NCBI GenBank assembly: GCA_026874595.1
Contig: CM049318.1
Coordinates: 38,093,956-38,157,955, forward strand
DNA: 64,000 nucleotides
DNA from: Sipunculus nudus
Taxonomy: Eukaryota; Annelida; Sipuncula; Golfingiida; Sipunculidae
Reading direction: 5' to 3'
The notes beneath the pieces were generated by a model, which was not told the DNA's origin, made no database searches, and saw only the letters and a program-made list of their open reading frames with translations. Positions 26,501 through 39,751 of the stretch are shown here, one piece after another. Made by a program: the position numbers and the translations under genes. Position 1 is the first letter of the stretch. Each line of letters starts with the position of its first letter.

Positions 26501-29500
26501 TATCCTTTGACAAACCCTCTAAGGGTCGTCTCTGATGATGTTATCTGAATCATTCAGCGAAGGATGTCAACAGTTGACCTGTTTCAAATCATTCATCCTA
26601 CAGTTTATCATTATTCACTCAGCATCAGCTCCAGATGGTTTGGCTAATTCTGATTATCACTTATATGACACAGAGCAGGTCTAGGGTGAGTACAGTGCCT
26701 CAGTACTTTAACTTGTACCAATATACAATTTTTTGTGTACTTGTATTTAAAGTGAAAACTTTAAAAATAATTGTTCTCAAGTACTTATCAAATACTCAAG
26801 TACTGTGCTCCTCATGAGTTAATTCAAGTCCTTGTCAAATTCTCTTATAGTTTTCATCAGTAGTAAATTAACAATGAAATCAGTTTTGAAGTAATTCACA
26901 AATTTAAGTAAATTTAAACTATTAATGGAGTAGTTAGCACATTTCACAGAGTTAATTTTAATCAATTATTAATTGGCTATGAAATACATAAAAGAGATGT
27001 TATTTTGAAGTAATAATTCATGTATTCTGTGCTTTCAATGAGTACAGACTATAAGTGCTTGTACTTGAGTACACAAGAAGATGCCAGTTCTTGTAGTTTT
27101 ACTCTGGTAACTATCAAGTACACCTACTCAAGTACTGTAAAATTTACTGACCCCTATCCTGACGCAGACAGCTGATTATTATATCTGGGTCATTCCACAG
27201 TAAATTGGGCAAATTGGTGATACTGCTTGGTCAAAAAAATTTTTTTGTCATATCTGGCTTAAATTTGTAGCACATGTAGGCAGAGATGTCTAGTTTCACT
27301 AACACATAAAAGCCAAGCTTAAACAGCAAAGTCCTTTTTGAAAATAACAATCATCCAAAGCTCAGTTAAACACTTTTTCAACTCCATCACAGTCATGTTA
27401 ATTGATCTGAAATACAAAATTTAAGGAGATGACACCAGTAAAATAATACAAGACAATGGCATAATATCATTCCTCCCTTGGAAAGTTAAATAAAACTTTG
27501 CCTTATGAATTAGACCAATGTATATACAAAAAATGTTAAGAAAATTGCAAACTTTATCAAAAACTATTTTTTTCTTTAATTCTTTTTCTCAGGTAAAGAC
27601 AATTATTCTAATAAAAACAGATTAAATCATCATTAGTTAAATCAAGATTTCCTTTATTTACATTTATAACAGAAAAATCTGTGTAGTTAAATGATTCCCT
27701 TGATAATATTTAGCTGGCAAAGACCATGAGTATTTGTGACGGAGTTGACAGAACAGGCTTTTGACCGGTATACTCTAACATATGACTTTATAAATTTCTT
27801 AATTATTTTCATGCACAAGTCTTCTATGATCAAATATTTCCTTATATGGTATTTAATTTTTTTTATTGACCAGCACTTGATTGTGTCTCATAAATTGGCT
27901 CATATTTAAGTTCTGGCTGACAGAAGAAAATCTGTTGTCGCAAAACTAAATATTTCTCTGCAAACTTATGAAAACAACTTGACAGTATGTTTAAAATATT
28001 TAAAGTATACAGCACAGGTAATTCAAAATGACTAGACATCCTACAGTTGATTTAAATTTCCTTTTCCTTGTCAGTTTTGGGGTCTGTGGATGTCTTGAAA
28101 TATTTTAAAGGCCATTGAAATCTCTGGGCGGCGAGACACGGTAAAAGACCTTAAGATGAGATGGGGCTGCTCTTTGTAAGGGTTGTAGATTCAGTTTTGC
28201 CTTTTTTTGCTGACCACTAGAGGACTGGAACTGTCCATCAGCTGCCAAATATGCCAAAGTTATGCAAGAAGTTGCTATTATTCATCATCCTAACTAGATA
28301 ATATATCGAACAAGATTGGCACTATTGACTCTAGATGTTTCAACAACAGAGTTACAGGTAGTGCAAAAGTTCCTGTTTGTACTCAATTACCAGTTCAAAA
28401 GTGGAAAACTATTAAGTGAACCAAATTAACAGTTACATTAAACAATGAAACAGGTTTTACAGAAACTGAAGAACAATACCAGGTGTCATGGATTCATCTT
28501 CATCAGTGTCTGCATTTGCAAAAAAGATTCTGTTATTATGTTGCCACTGTCTTTTGTGGGAACCAGTAGCAGCATGTTAGCAGGAAAAGAGGAAATGACA
28601 CCATTTGTTTTTATTTTTTTATTTTATGCAGCATGTCTACAATCAAGTGTCATACAATGGACATATGAATAATTTAATCATATTAATGTCCACAGAGAAA
28701 AAAATATTATAGCACAATAATTGACCAAGTCTGCTGCAACATGCTTAGGTTTTCCTGCTGGGACAGGATGTATTAAATGCTGTCAAAATCTGGCAAATGT
28801 ATTCTAAATGACTTTGGATATTGTAGTTCAAGGTACAGGCCTGACACTCTTTAGCAGAATGAAACCACTATGAATCTGGGGTCATAAGAATATCTTTATT
28901 GATTATATGGAACACAGGCTTCAAAAGTGAATGCCCTGTATCATATCTAGCTTCATTTTATTTTTAAATAATTTAGATTGCCAATTGTCCATGCTGTTAA
29001 AAATGAAAGTATTCAGTTATATAAAAAGCAGTGGATGTATCAGGTGAGAATACCAAAATGCAATGATTTTTCTGCTGGGTAACTGTATTTCATTAGTTAG
29101 CCAATTCATAAATCATTAATATTGCCTAGAACTAAATAAATTGAATAATAATTAAACTTACACATAAAATATAGTTGCAATCTAATGGAATATACAATAT
29201 ATTAGTATATATAATAATAGTGAAAGCTTTGTTAAGTAATCAGTGCTCAAAATACAGACATGTCAACTCCATCACGTGACGGAGGTGACTGTGATGGAGT
29301 TGACAAATGCTTGATTTTTAATTTATAATTTTTTTGAAAATCATGTTATAAGCCAGTTATTAAAGATTTTGAACAAAAAACACAAGTTTTTCTTGAGCAT
29401 AATAACATTTTACCCATTTATCTATTTATGAGGGTAAAAAAGCTGTGACGGAGTTGACACGTTAATTTCCCACCCTCCAGGATGAAGACATAAAGGGTTC

Positions 29501-32500
29501 CATTTCTGATACTAGATACATGTTATGTATAAAACAGTGTTTCATGGATAAAGTATGTCCATGCAAAATTTTATATTTGGCTTTGTATAGATATAAATAT
29601 GTAACTGTCAATTTGCTTGGATATAATTCTTTTTGTGACGGAGTTGACTCAAAAGGGGGGGGGACAGATCAGAAATGCTCGCAAAAAAAGTTAGTGGCAA
29701 CAATTGCTTCAAGCAAACAATGGAATCTGAACACCTTATTGTGTATTTTAATTTAGCTAATTAAGATAATGAATGAGTTCTTTATCTACTCTACCAAATG
29801 ACCTAATATATTAGCTCCTTGCTCAGGAGACATGCTATTTGTCTAAAAGTGCACATATTTGGACGGGCTGCACAAGTAATAATCCATCCTTTATTATCTC
29901 AGTTTGGATGGATGGAGAACCCATGCCAAGGTATTTAACTATATGTATTTGTGTAAAACCTTTAACTACTTGCTGATGAATGAATAAGGAGAGACCAGAT
30001 ATATAGGTAACTGCTCATTTTACTGCGGAATGACCCATCTACTCATCTGTCATAACATGAAACATTTGGCTGAATGTTAAAATCAATCATTGTAATCTGT
30101 CATTGCTAAGTACTAATAACCATGTGTATAGTCCCTTCCACTACCCCTGTCTACATATTTTTCGCTACTGTCTCCAGGAGACAAGCACTTGCCAAACAAA
30201 ACTTGCACTATTGGCAGGAAGAGAAGAATGTGTAGTTTTTGGTTCAATACATGCTTATAAATTAAATACAAATATTATTCATACAGGTCCTTGGTGTATA
30301 ATCATCCCCATTGCTGGTTCATACAAATGAGGAACACAGTTGTAAGGCAAAGCCTTCCTGTTAAGCCTGCAGAGCCCTTGTCTGGGAGGGGGCTAAACAT
30401 TAAAAGTCTCACTGACCCTGGGCTTTTAGTCTTGTGTTTACCCCAAGGATTATACATCAATTATCTAATCCTGTGATGTAGTCAAGTCCAGACCATTTGA
30501 GTCCAAGTACAAGTATGAGTCCAGGGCACACAAATCTGAGTCCTTGAGGTTCGAATCAAAGTCTCCCTTCTTTGAGTCAGAGTCATGGGGAACCAAGTCC
30601 AAGTCCAATAAAAATATCTTGATAAAAAGAAACTTTGAGATTACCATAAGTATTTTTTAGTTAGTTGACACATGCCTTTTACCCTAAGATTTAATTACAT
30701 TTACCTCCCAATACGTAAACCTAAAGCTTGGTATGGTATTTTTTTTAATATTTTGTTAGTATTTTGCACACGTATATAATAAGCTATATGTTACAGGGCT
30801 TTTCATTAGCTGGAAGAAACTCTGACTCAGCTTGATATTTCTCGAGTCCGAGTCCAGGACGCTCCAGTCAAAGTCCATGTGCCTAAAAATATGTGCTCGA
30901 GTCTAGACTTGAGTCTTCCATCACTTATCTGAACAGATCTACATGTGTAGATGATTAAATGAACCACGGTGATCACTCACCGTTAGGCTTAGACGGTTTA
31001 GATGTTGGATGAACTACTGGTTTACTACTGGAACTAGCTAAGGTCAGAACCACTGTGATCACTAACCGTTGGGCGTAGACGGTTTAGCTGTTGGATGAAC
31101 TGCTGGTTTACTACTGGAACTACCTAAGGTCAGAACCACTGTGATCACTCACCATTAGGCGTAGACTGTTTAGCTGTTGGACAAACTACTGGTTTACTGC
31201 TGGAACTAGCTAAGGTCAGAACCACTGTGATCACTCACCGTTAGGCGTAGACGGTTTAGCTCTGTGATGAACTGCTGGTTTACTACTGGAACTATCTACG
31301 GTAAGAACCACTGTGATCACTCACCATTAGGTGTAGACGGTTTAGCTGTTGGACAAACTACTGGTTTACTACTGGAACTAGCGAAGGTCAGAACCACTGT
31401 GATCACTCACCGTTAGGCGTAGACGGTTTAGCTGCTGGACCTGCTGGTTTTCTACTGGAACTGTCTAAGGTCAGACGAGACTTAATGAAGTCATGATAGT
31501 TGGTGAGTGTTGTGTACTGTGATTCTCTTGGTCCTTGCTTACAAAAGAGGGAGCGTCTCATTTCCTATTAATAAAATGAAAGCACAGTTTAAAAAAAAAC
31601 TTCATATACACCAACGCTGTCACTCTCAACTTCCTGGGATTTAGACAACTAGTTAAATTGGTTACATTATAAAGAGAAATCATTATTAAATTAAGAGACT
31701 ACATTTATATTAAGATTTTATTTACAAGTTCTCAGGTTTTCAAGGATGGAAATTTGGATTTTCAAGGATTTTTGGCACTACCACCTTGCCCTCAGTCATT
31801 CAATCATCCTATATTTTAATTTATTTTAAAATTTTGCCCAATTTATTGTCTGTATTACAAATAAATGAGATCTTTGTAAATAGGGTAAAGCATGCCTTGT
31901 TCTGCCAAAACCGGCAATTAAAGAGCCTTCAAGTTCAGGTGAATTCAAGCACTTTCTGGCTTTGAAAAAAAAATTGCAAGGAATTCTAGGTTAGTCTAAA
32001 TCATGATTAATCTTCAACCATATGACTGTGACCCACACAGCTTGTGTCAGTGGATGCTAATAACCACATAATAAGGAATACAATTTACCATCTGTTACCA
32101 TATTTTAAAAGAAGTGTGTTAAAATAAGTTTCTAGAACCAGTGTTTACCATCAGAAACAGTGACAGTATTCAAAGCAGTTAGGACAGTACGACACCCACA
32201 CACATAATTAATTGTTCTACAGACTCTGGAGAAAAAAATATGTTGCAAGCAAGCAAATTAATTTTCTTCTTTTTTTTCCCAATTGGTCAAGACACAAATG
32301 GTGAATTTTGCTAGCTTGCCAAGAAAATATAACAAGTGACCCATGGGTCATGATGCTCAGCTGACTGGGAAGAGATTCGCAAAAGGAAATTTTATCATTA
32401 GAATGGTAGTATATACCCATTCAACTGAAGCATCAAACAGATTAACCAACAGGCCATGATTTAGTCTGTATTTATATATCTCAAAAATAGAGAAAAATGT

Positions 32501-35500
32501 GTAAACTTTTAAGACTAGAATATGGGTAACCGACAAGTGACTACATGTATCTGCCAAAATCGGATAGTGAGGCATGGATTGAGTGGCAAGGGGAAATAGA
32601 GTGAGGTATGTTGCATATTAGCATGGATGTCTGCAGCCTAAATGTGTATGTAGGTTGTGCCACCTACCACAAATCCAGAAAGCTGTCCAAGTTGCATACA
32701 CCTGCAAAATTTTAGGCAGAAAAGTCAAACCACTACATGTATATGAGCGATTTTTGCCCATGGCAGACAAACAGACAAACACTGTGCAAAAATCTTTGCA
32801 GGTAACCCCTCCAGTTTTGTGTATGATAAAGACCTATGTGAGATCTAAACACATGCACAATTTTGGCCCAATCGGTCAAATGGTTCCTGAGATATGAGCT
32901 TGGATGTGTGCAGCGTTAACTAGAATGTAGGTGGCGCCACCTGTCATAAAATCAAGAAAGCTGTCCACGATGTATAAACCTGCAAAATTTTAGGCAGTTA
33001 TGTCGAACCACTACAGAGAAATGAGTGATTTTAGGCCACGGCAGACTAACAGACAGACGCTGTGCAAACATTGTTACAGGTGGCGCCTACAAAGGGCTAC
33101 ATTTGTATAAATTTTATTTCCTGATCGGTCAAACGGTTCCCAAGATATAAGCTTGGATGTCATCAGCGTGAACGTGAACGTAGGTGGCGCCACCTGTCAT
33201 AAAATCAAGAAAGCTATCCTGGATGTATACGCATGACGAATTTCAGGTGAATTAGTCAATTCACTGCAGAGATATGAGTGATTTTAACCCAAGGCAGATG
33301 AACAGATGGACACTGTGCAAACATGGTTACAGGTGGCGCCACCATTTTTTGTGTATGTTATAAAGCAATCCAAGGGCTACATTTGTATCAATTTTATTTC
33401 CTGATCGGTCAAACGGTTCCCGAGATATGAGGGTTTATGAGTGGAAACAGACCCACAAATGGACACTGGATAGAGGAAAGGTCAGAGGTCAACGCAAATT
33501 GGTTAGGCACCAGTTTACATGTGACCCGATAATAGGTGTAAGTTTGAGAAAAATCGGTCCATTAGTCTCCGAGGAGCTCTCTGGAAACGAACGCCGCCGC
33601 GGTGGAGGAACTCGGTCAAAAACATAGTATCCGCAAAACTTCGTTTTGGCGGATACAAAAATACAGGTGGCTCCCGGCTCCACCAGTCTGCAGAAACTAA
33701 TAAAAACACTTAATGGTCAATATCCATGCTAAAAATCATGGTGATCTCTGCATTAGTTGTTCAGATACTTCAGTTTTTGTATCAAATTGTCCATTATTCT
33801 GAGGGATACTTCGGAGTCCTATAGCTTGAAGGATATGGGTGACAGAGACCTAATTTCAGGTTTCCACAGACACTTTTCATGGGCCTCCTTGCATGACAAG
33901 AATGAAGATTCTAGGTCCAGTTGTTGCGATTTGTACCCTGTTGACAGATAACCACATCTTTAAAGGTCTCAAAAAAAAGAAAAAAATTCGTAAAAATTTG
34001 AAAAAAAATAGAGGTGGCACACCCAGTCTGCAGAAACTGATGGAACAGCTCATGATCAATATGTATGCCGAAAATCATGACCATCAGTGTTGTAGTTATT
34101 GAAATACTGCAGTTTTTGTATCAAATTTTCCATTATTCTGGGGGGGGGGGGTATTTTGGACCCATACAGCTTAAAGAATATGGGTAACAGAGACCTAATT
34201 TCAAGTTTCCATGGAGACTTTTCATGGGTCTCCCTGTGTGTCAAGAATGAAGATTCTTGGTCCAGTTTTTATGATTTGTGCCCTGTTAACAGATGTTCAT
34301 ATCTTTAAAGGTCTCAAAAATACAGAAAAATTTCATAAAAAAAACCGAACAAATACAGGTGGTGCCACCAGTCTGCAGAAACTTATGAAACACTCCATGA
34401 TCAATATCCATGCAAACAATTATGGTTATCTCTGCATTAGTTGTTCAGATACTTTAGCTTTTGTATCAAATTTTCCATTATTCTGAGCTGTACTTTGGAG
34501 TGCCATAGCTCAAAGGATATGGGTAACAGAGACCAAATTTCAGGTTTCCATGGAGACTTATCATGGGTCTCCCTGTGTGTCAAGAACGAAGATTCTAGGT
34601 CCAGTTGTTACGATTTGTACCCTGTTGACAGATAACTACATCCTTAAAGGTCTCGAAAATGGAGAAAACAATTCGTGAACATTGAAAAATACAGGTGGCG
34701 CCACCAGTCTGCACAAACTGATGAAACATCTCATGATCAATATGTATGTCGAAAATCATGACCATCAGTGATGTAGTTAATGAGATATTGAAGTTTTTGT
34801 ATGAAATTTTTGACTATTCTGGGGGGTAATTTTGGGCCCCATAGCTCAAAGGATATGGGTAACAGAGACCTAATTTCTGGTTTCCATGGAGACTTTTCAT
34901 AGGTCTCTCAGGGTGTCGAAAATAAAGATTCTAGGTCCAGTCGTTACGAATTGTGCCACGCTAACAGATGACAGCATCCTCAAAGGTCTCAAAAATAGAG
35001 GAAAAAATCGTAAAATATCAAACAGTACAGGTGGCGCCACCAGTCTGCAGGAACTGATCGAACATCTCATGATCAACTTGTATGCCAAAAATGAAGACCA
35101 TCAGTGATGTAGTTATTGAAATAGTGAAGTTTTTGTATGAAATTTTTTACTATTCTGGGGGGTACTTTGGGGCCCCATAGCTCGAAGGATATGGGTAACA
35201 GAGACCTAATTTCTGGTTTCCAAGGAGATTTTTCATGGACCTCTCAGTGTGTCAAGAATTAAGATTCTAAGTCCAGTCTTTATGATTTGTGCCTTGTTAA
35301 CAGATGTTCACATTTTTAAAGGTCTCAAAAATAGAGAAAAAAATTCGTAAAAAATCGAAAAATACAGGTGGCTCCACCAGTTTGCAGGAAGTGATGTAAC
35401 ATCTCATGATCAATATGTATGCCAAAAATCATGACCATCAGTCAAGTAGTTAATGAGATATTGAAGTTTTTGTATGAAATTTTTGACTTTTCTGGGGGGT

Positions 35501-38500
35501 ACTTTGGGGCTACTTAGCTCGAAGGATATGGGTAACAGAGACCTAATTTCTGGTTTCCAAGGAGATTTTTTATGGACCTCTCAGAATCCCAAGTTACAAG
35601 GTTCCAGGTCCAGCAGTTACGATTTGTGCCTGGTTAACGGACGGACAGACGGACAGACGGACAGACGGACGACGGACAAAGAGTGATCGCTATAGCTCAG
35701 ATGACTTTCAGTCAGCTGAGCTAAAAAGCTGCTTCGGCTCTTGCTCTGGTGTATATGATCAACATATAATTTAGTCCATTTTCCATTTTTAAGAATTCTT
35801 TTAGTTAATTTGTGCTGAACCACATATTAGGAACATTACCAAGGACCCAGTCTTCTCTGATAAAAAAATTCTTATAAAAATGTGAGCAGTGTATCCATAG
35901 AACAATGAATTTTGTTTGTATGGCCTTAGAAGCTGTTCACTGTAACACCTTAGAGTAGCAGTGTGTTTGAAAAGTGTCTACAATCAGGGCATTTATATAG
36001 AGGGCAGAGTAACAATGAAGAGTGTTTATATACATTTACCATCAACACCAAGTCAAGACAATTTTATCTTACAGTTTGTGATCCATGGTTCAGAGGCCTT
36101 GTCATGGGGGTCTTAAATCCGCCTGTCTGCCTGTTTAGGGATTCCTGTGGTCCTAGAGATGGCGCCACTGAGGCAAATGACACTCCAGTTTCATCTAGGA
36201 TGCTCTTAAGGGCGGAGGCATCAGATTTGAACTCAATATCTGAAATGATAAGTTAAAGAAAATAAGGTCTCGGTCAATTAACTGCTTAATCAAGCTAAAT
36301 TTTCTATACTACTGATTTGAATAAATGACAGTATTAGAGTCCAAGGAACTAGGGATCTTTTTTTTCTCCATTTAAATAGCTGAAAAGAGGAAGTGGTATT
36401 GTCTCTGTATCTGAACTTGATTGAAATATTGCACATTTTCTATTCAACTAGGCTATCAGTCATATATTTGAAACTTAACTTCAATGGCAAAATACAGAAC
36501 AGTAAGGATAAGCTATTACACATAAAAGACCATCTTGCATTTTTGACCACCTTGAATTTTCCCCAAGGACTAAGCACTTCATGCGCAGGACTGTTTTTTT
36601 ATAAAATAATACAAGATTTAAATACAGCTTCATCTGCCCTATGAGAGAACCTGAAACCATAGTATGTCACAAGTATAAAATGCTAAACAGAACTTCCACT
36701 TGACTGGATTATCCATGCTAAATTATGGTAGGTAACATTTAACCACATATCCTGGTACAGCAACCAAACGTGTAATTTATAACTATTTATTTGTTGCAAA
36801 AATATGCAAATACCTGCTTGATCATCTGTCAACAGTGACTCTTCTGCCTGAGCTCTGAAATATATAATATACATTACATATAAACACATCTCACTGTATA
36901 AACACAGTTGTAGGAAATTTTATTGTCAACCATGGACAGACACACTAGTCTAGATTTCTACTCTACAATTAGGTTGTGTGACAATAAATCTAGTAAATTG
37001 TATCACTGGACGGCAATATTCTCTTGATCACTAAACATGCATTCTCGATTCTCAAACTGACATAAAGATGATTAGTGCTACTTCACATGTATTTCTGGTA
37101 TTGTAAGTTTGTTTTTCTTCATTGTTGTGATTATCCATTGAATTCGTTCATGCTAAATGTAACTTAAATTAGAATTTTGCTGGTAAGATGATAATAACCT
37201 GTGCATTTACAATGATGAAATAATTGCACCTGTTCTTTATCTTGATCATATACCAATTACATCTGGAAAAAAATTCTGCTGTATAAAATTTTGCAACAGT
37301 GCCATTAGTGATCTTGTAGTGTCTACGCTACTCATGAAGGGGTTATATGCTGCAGTCTTCCCTAGTCTCTTTTTGTTTTGAAATCAAACCACTGGGATAG
37401 GATGTTGCATGTTTAAAATTTGTAGATGAATGCCCAATACAAATACCACTGCTTATTGGTCTGATTGCAATCCTTTGCTCTGTGCCCACCCTGGTGGTGT
37501 AACCCAGAGGACCTTGCATTACAAAGCAGCATAATACGCAAATCCTGTATCTGGTGACCTCTGACCTCATTAAATATGTGTGAATTTTTATGAGAATGTA
37601 ATTTCAGGTGAGGAACTATTGGTAAATATGTATATAATGAGTTTCATGAAAATCCAGAGATTTTTGCAAGTCACCAAGGTGCCTCCAAAGTGCATTGACC
37701 TCTGTCCTCATTAAATATGCATGATTTTGCTGGAATTTGAACTTAGGCTAGAAATTTTATTGATTAACATTTCTGATGAGTTTATCAAAATCCTACATAT
37801 TCTTCATAAGTTATCACAGCAACACCACAAAGTAGCCGAGTGGTTGTGGCCTTATTAAATACGAGTGGACATTGCCCATAATCGAACTTGGGCAAAATAA
37901 TCTATTGGCAAGTATTTTTGGTGAGTTTTGCGAAAATTGATCAAAGCCCTGGTAAGTTATTGTGGCGATACTAGAGGTTAAAGGATGGACAGTGGGTATA
38001 CCATAATACTCCTGGCATAAGAGGGGTGTATAAAAACAACAAGAGACCTGGGACAGCTACAGTGCATAACCCCTGCATGAGGAGCGTAGTAGTGTCTTAC
38101 ACTTGGACCTGTCCCGTCATTAACAATAACATTTGCCATTATAAAAATGCATAATTAAGCATAATTCTATGCCTTGGCAGAAGTCACAAAGCCAGAAGGT
38201 TCCATACAATCTGACATTTACAGCCTGACAAGTGAATACAGGAAGTCCCTTAAATTTCCATATCAGTTTGTTACGAGGACATAGAAGCATCTGGTGAAAC
38301 TGCTGATGAAACACCTAGGGTTGCCAGCAACTAACTCTGAAAAAAATTCCCTGACTTTTAGTTGGTTTTCAAGGATAAATCATCACACAATTTTGAATTT
38401 GGTCTGAAATCATCATTTTACAGCAAAACCAACACAAAACTTCATTGGAAAAACATATGGAACACCAGAATCATACATGAGATACTGCTTTTTTTTATAT

Positions 38501-39702
38501 TTCTGCTCAGACACAGAACTGGTTCATCATCAGTTGTTGATGTTATATGTTGTGTATCCATAGGCTGCATCATCAATCCTTAGATTTTTATACAAACAAG
38601 ATTAAATCTGCCAACTTAACACACTTTTATAAGAGATGCCAAACTCTTTCAACCTGATAACTAACTGCAATAAATACTGAATCGTCCAAAATGACACCTA
38701 ACCTTAGGGCCCAGGGAAAGGTGGTTTGAAGTACTTGGGCAATTCCTGCCACCTTGTGGTTCATTAATCTCTTTCTAAAAGTAGAACACACTTAAAAGGG
38801 GATGTGCATATAAGAGCAGACCAAACTGGCTCACTAACGATGCTTGCTTTTCTAGAGAAGTGGTTGGAAAGCCAGATGTGTGTGCTACCAACAAGGGCAT
38901 GAATCCATGATCTGCCCAATATTTTCCCCTGAGCAAAATGTTTACGTAACATAACTTATCTAACCCCTTTATACCGATGAGTTTGCCTCATTGTATTGTG
39001 AAAATGAATTAGTTATATAATCTGAGGCCAGATGGCAGCACCAATAAATAACTCATTGGCTAAACATTGTATATCAAGTCCAGTCTATCTTACACTATTT
39101 TTGATTGTTTCTTTTTCACAACACTTGATGCTGAAGTCAACTTGAATTCCTGAACCTAAAAGAAAAGATAAAGATAAATTTAAATCAATATTGATAAATA
39201 TATAAAATCTGCAAAAAAAACTTATTTTAAAGTTATTAATCTTTAAGAAACTGGCACATCAGTGTTCTACAGTTACAAGGTATATATGCATTAAGAATAA
39301 CAAATATATTTTCATGAATGGGTACATGTTAAGTGTTCTATAACAAGGAGACTCTTACATTTAAAGGTAACTGAAGATATTGATGCAGCCCAAATTAAGT
39401 CTATATTGTACCATAGTTTCTCAGAAAAATATATTTCACCAAAGGACAGAATTATAATTGTTATGAATACAATCAGCCCAAGCAGTCAAAGAATAAACAT
39501 ATTATTAATTTATAAACAACTGAAATCATGTATTTAAGCAAAACCTATAATTTAAGCTATAATGACTTATTCAGCAAACCTTACATTACAATTATCATAC
39601 ATGAATATTTAAAGCAAATGGACTAATGGAAATTTCTTTTACCAATAAAAATCCAATCTGATTTTTCCAACCTGAAACAAGATTCTTGTAAAAGAAACTG
39701 TA

Positions 39703-39751
<49 letters not shown>

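Noticed and set aside
28445-28672. 75-codon frame conserved between T1 and T2 (47023-47256)
   Set aside because: The whole transposon is equally conserved, and the two frames differ by shifts near the end (poly-T length). There is no transposase motif, so conservation does not imply coding.
33757-35107. Several 60-90-codon frames of similar sequence on both strands
   Set aside because: Frame shadows of the 340-bp X2 core units; the same peptides recur because the DNA does.
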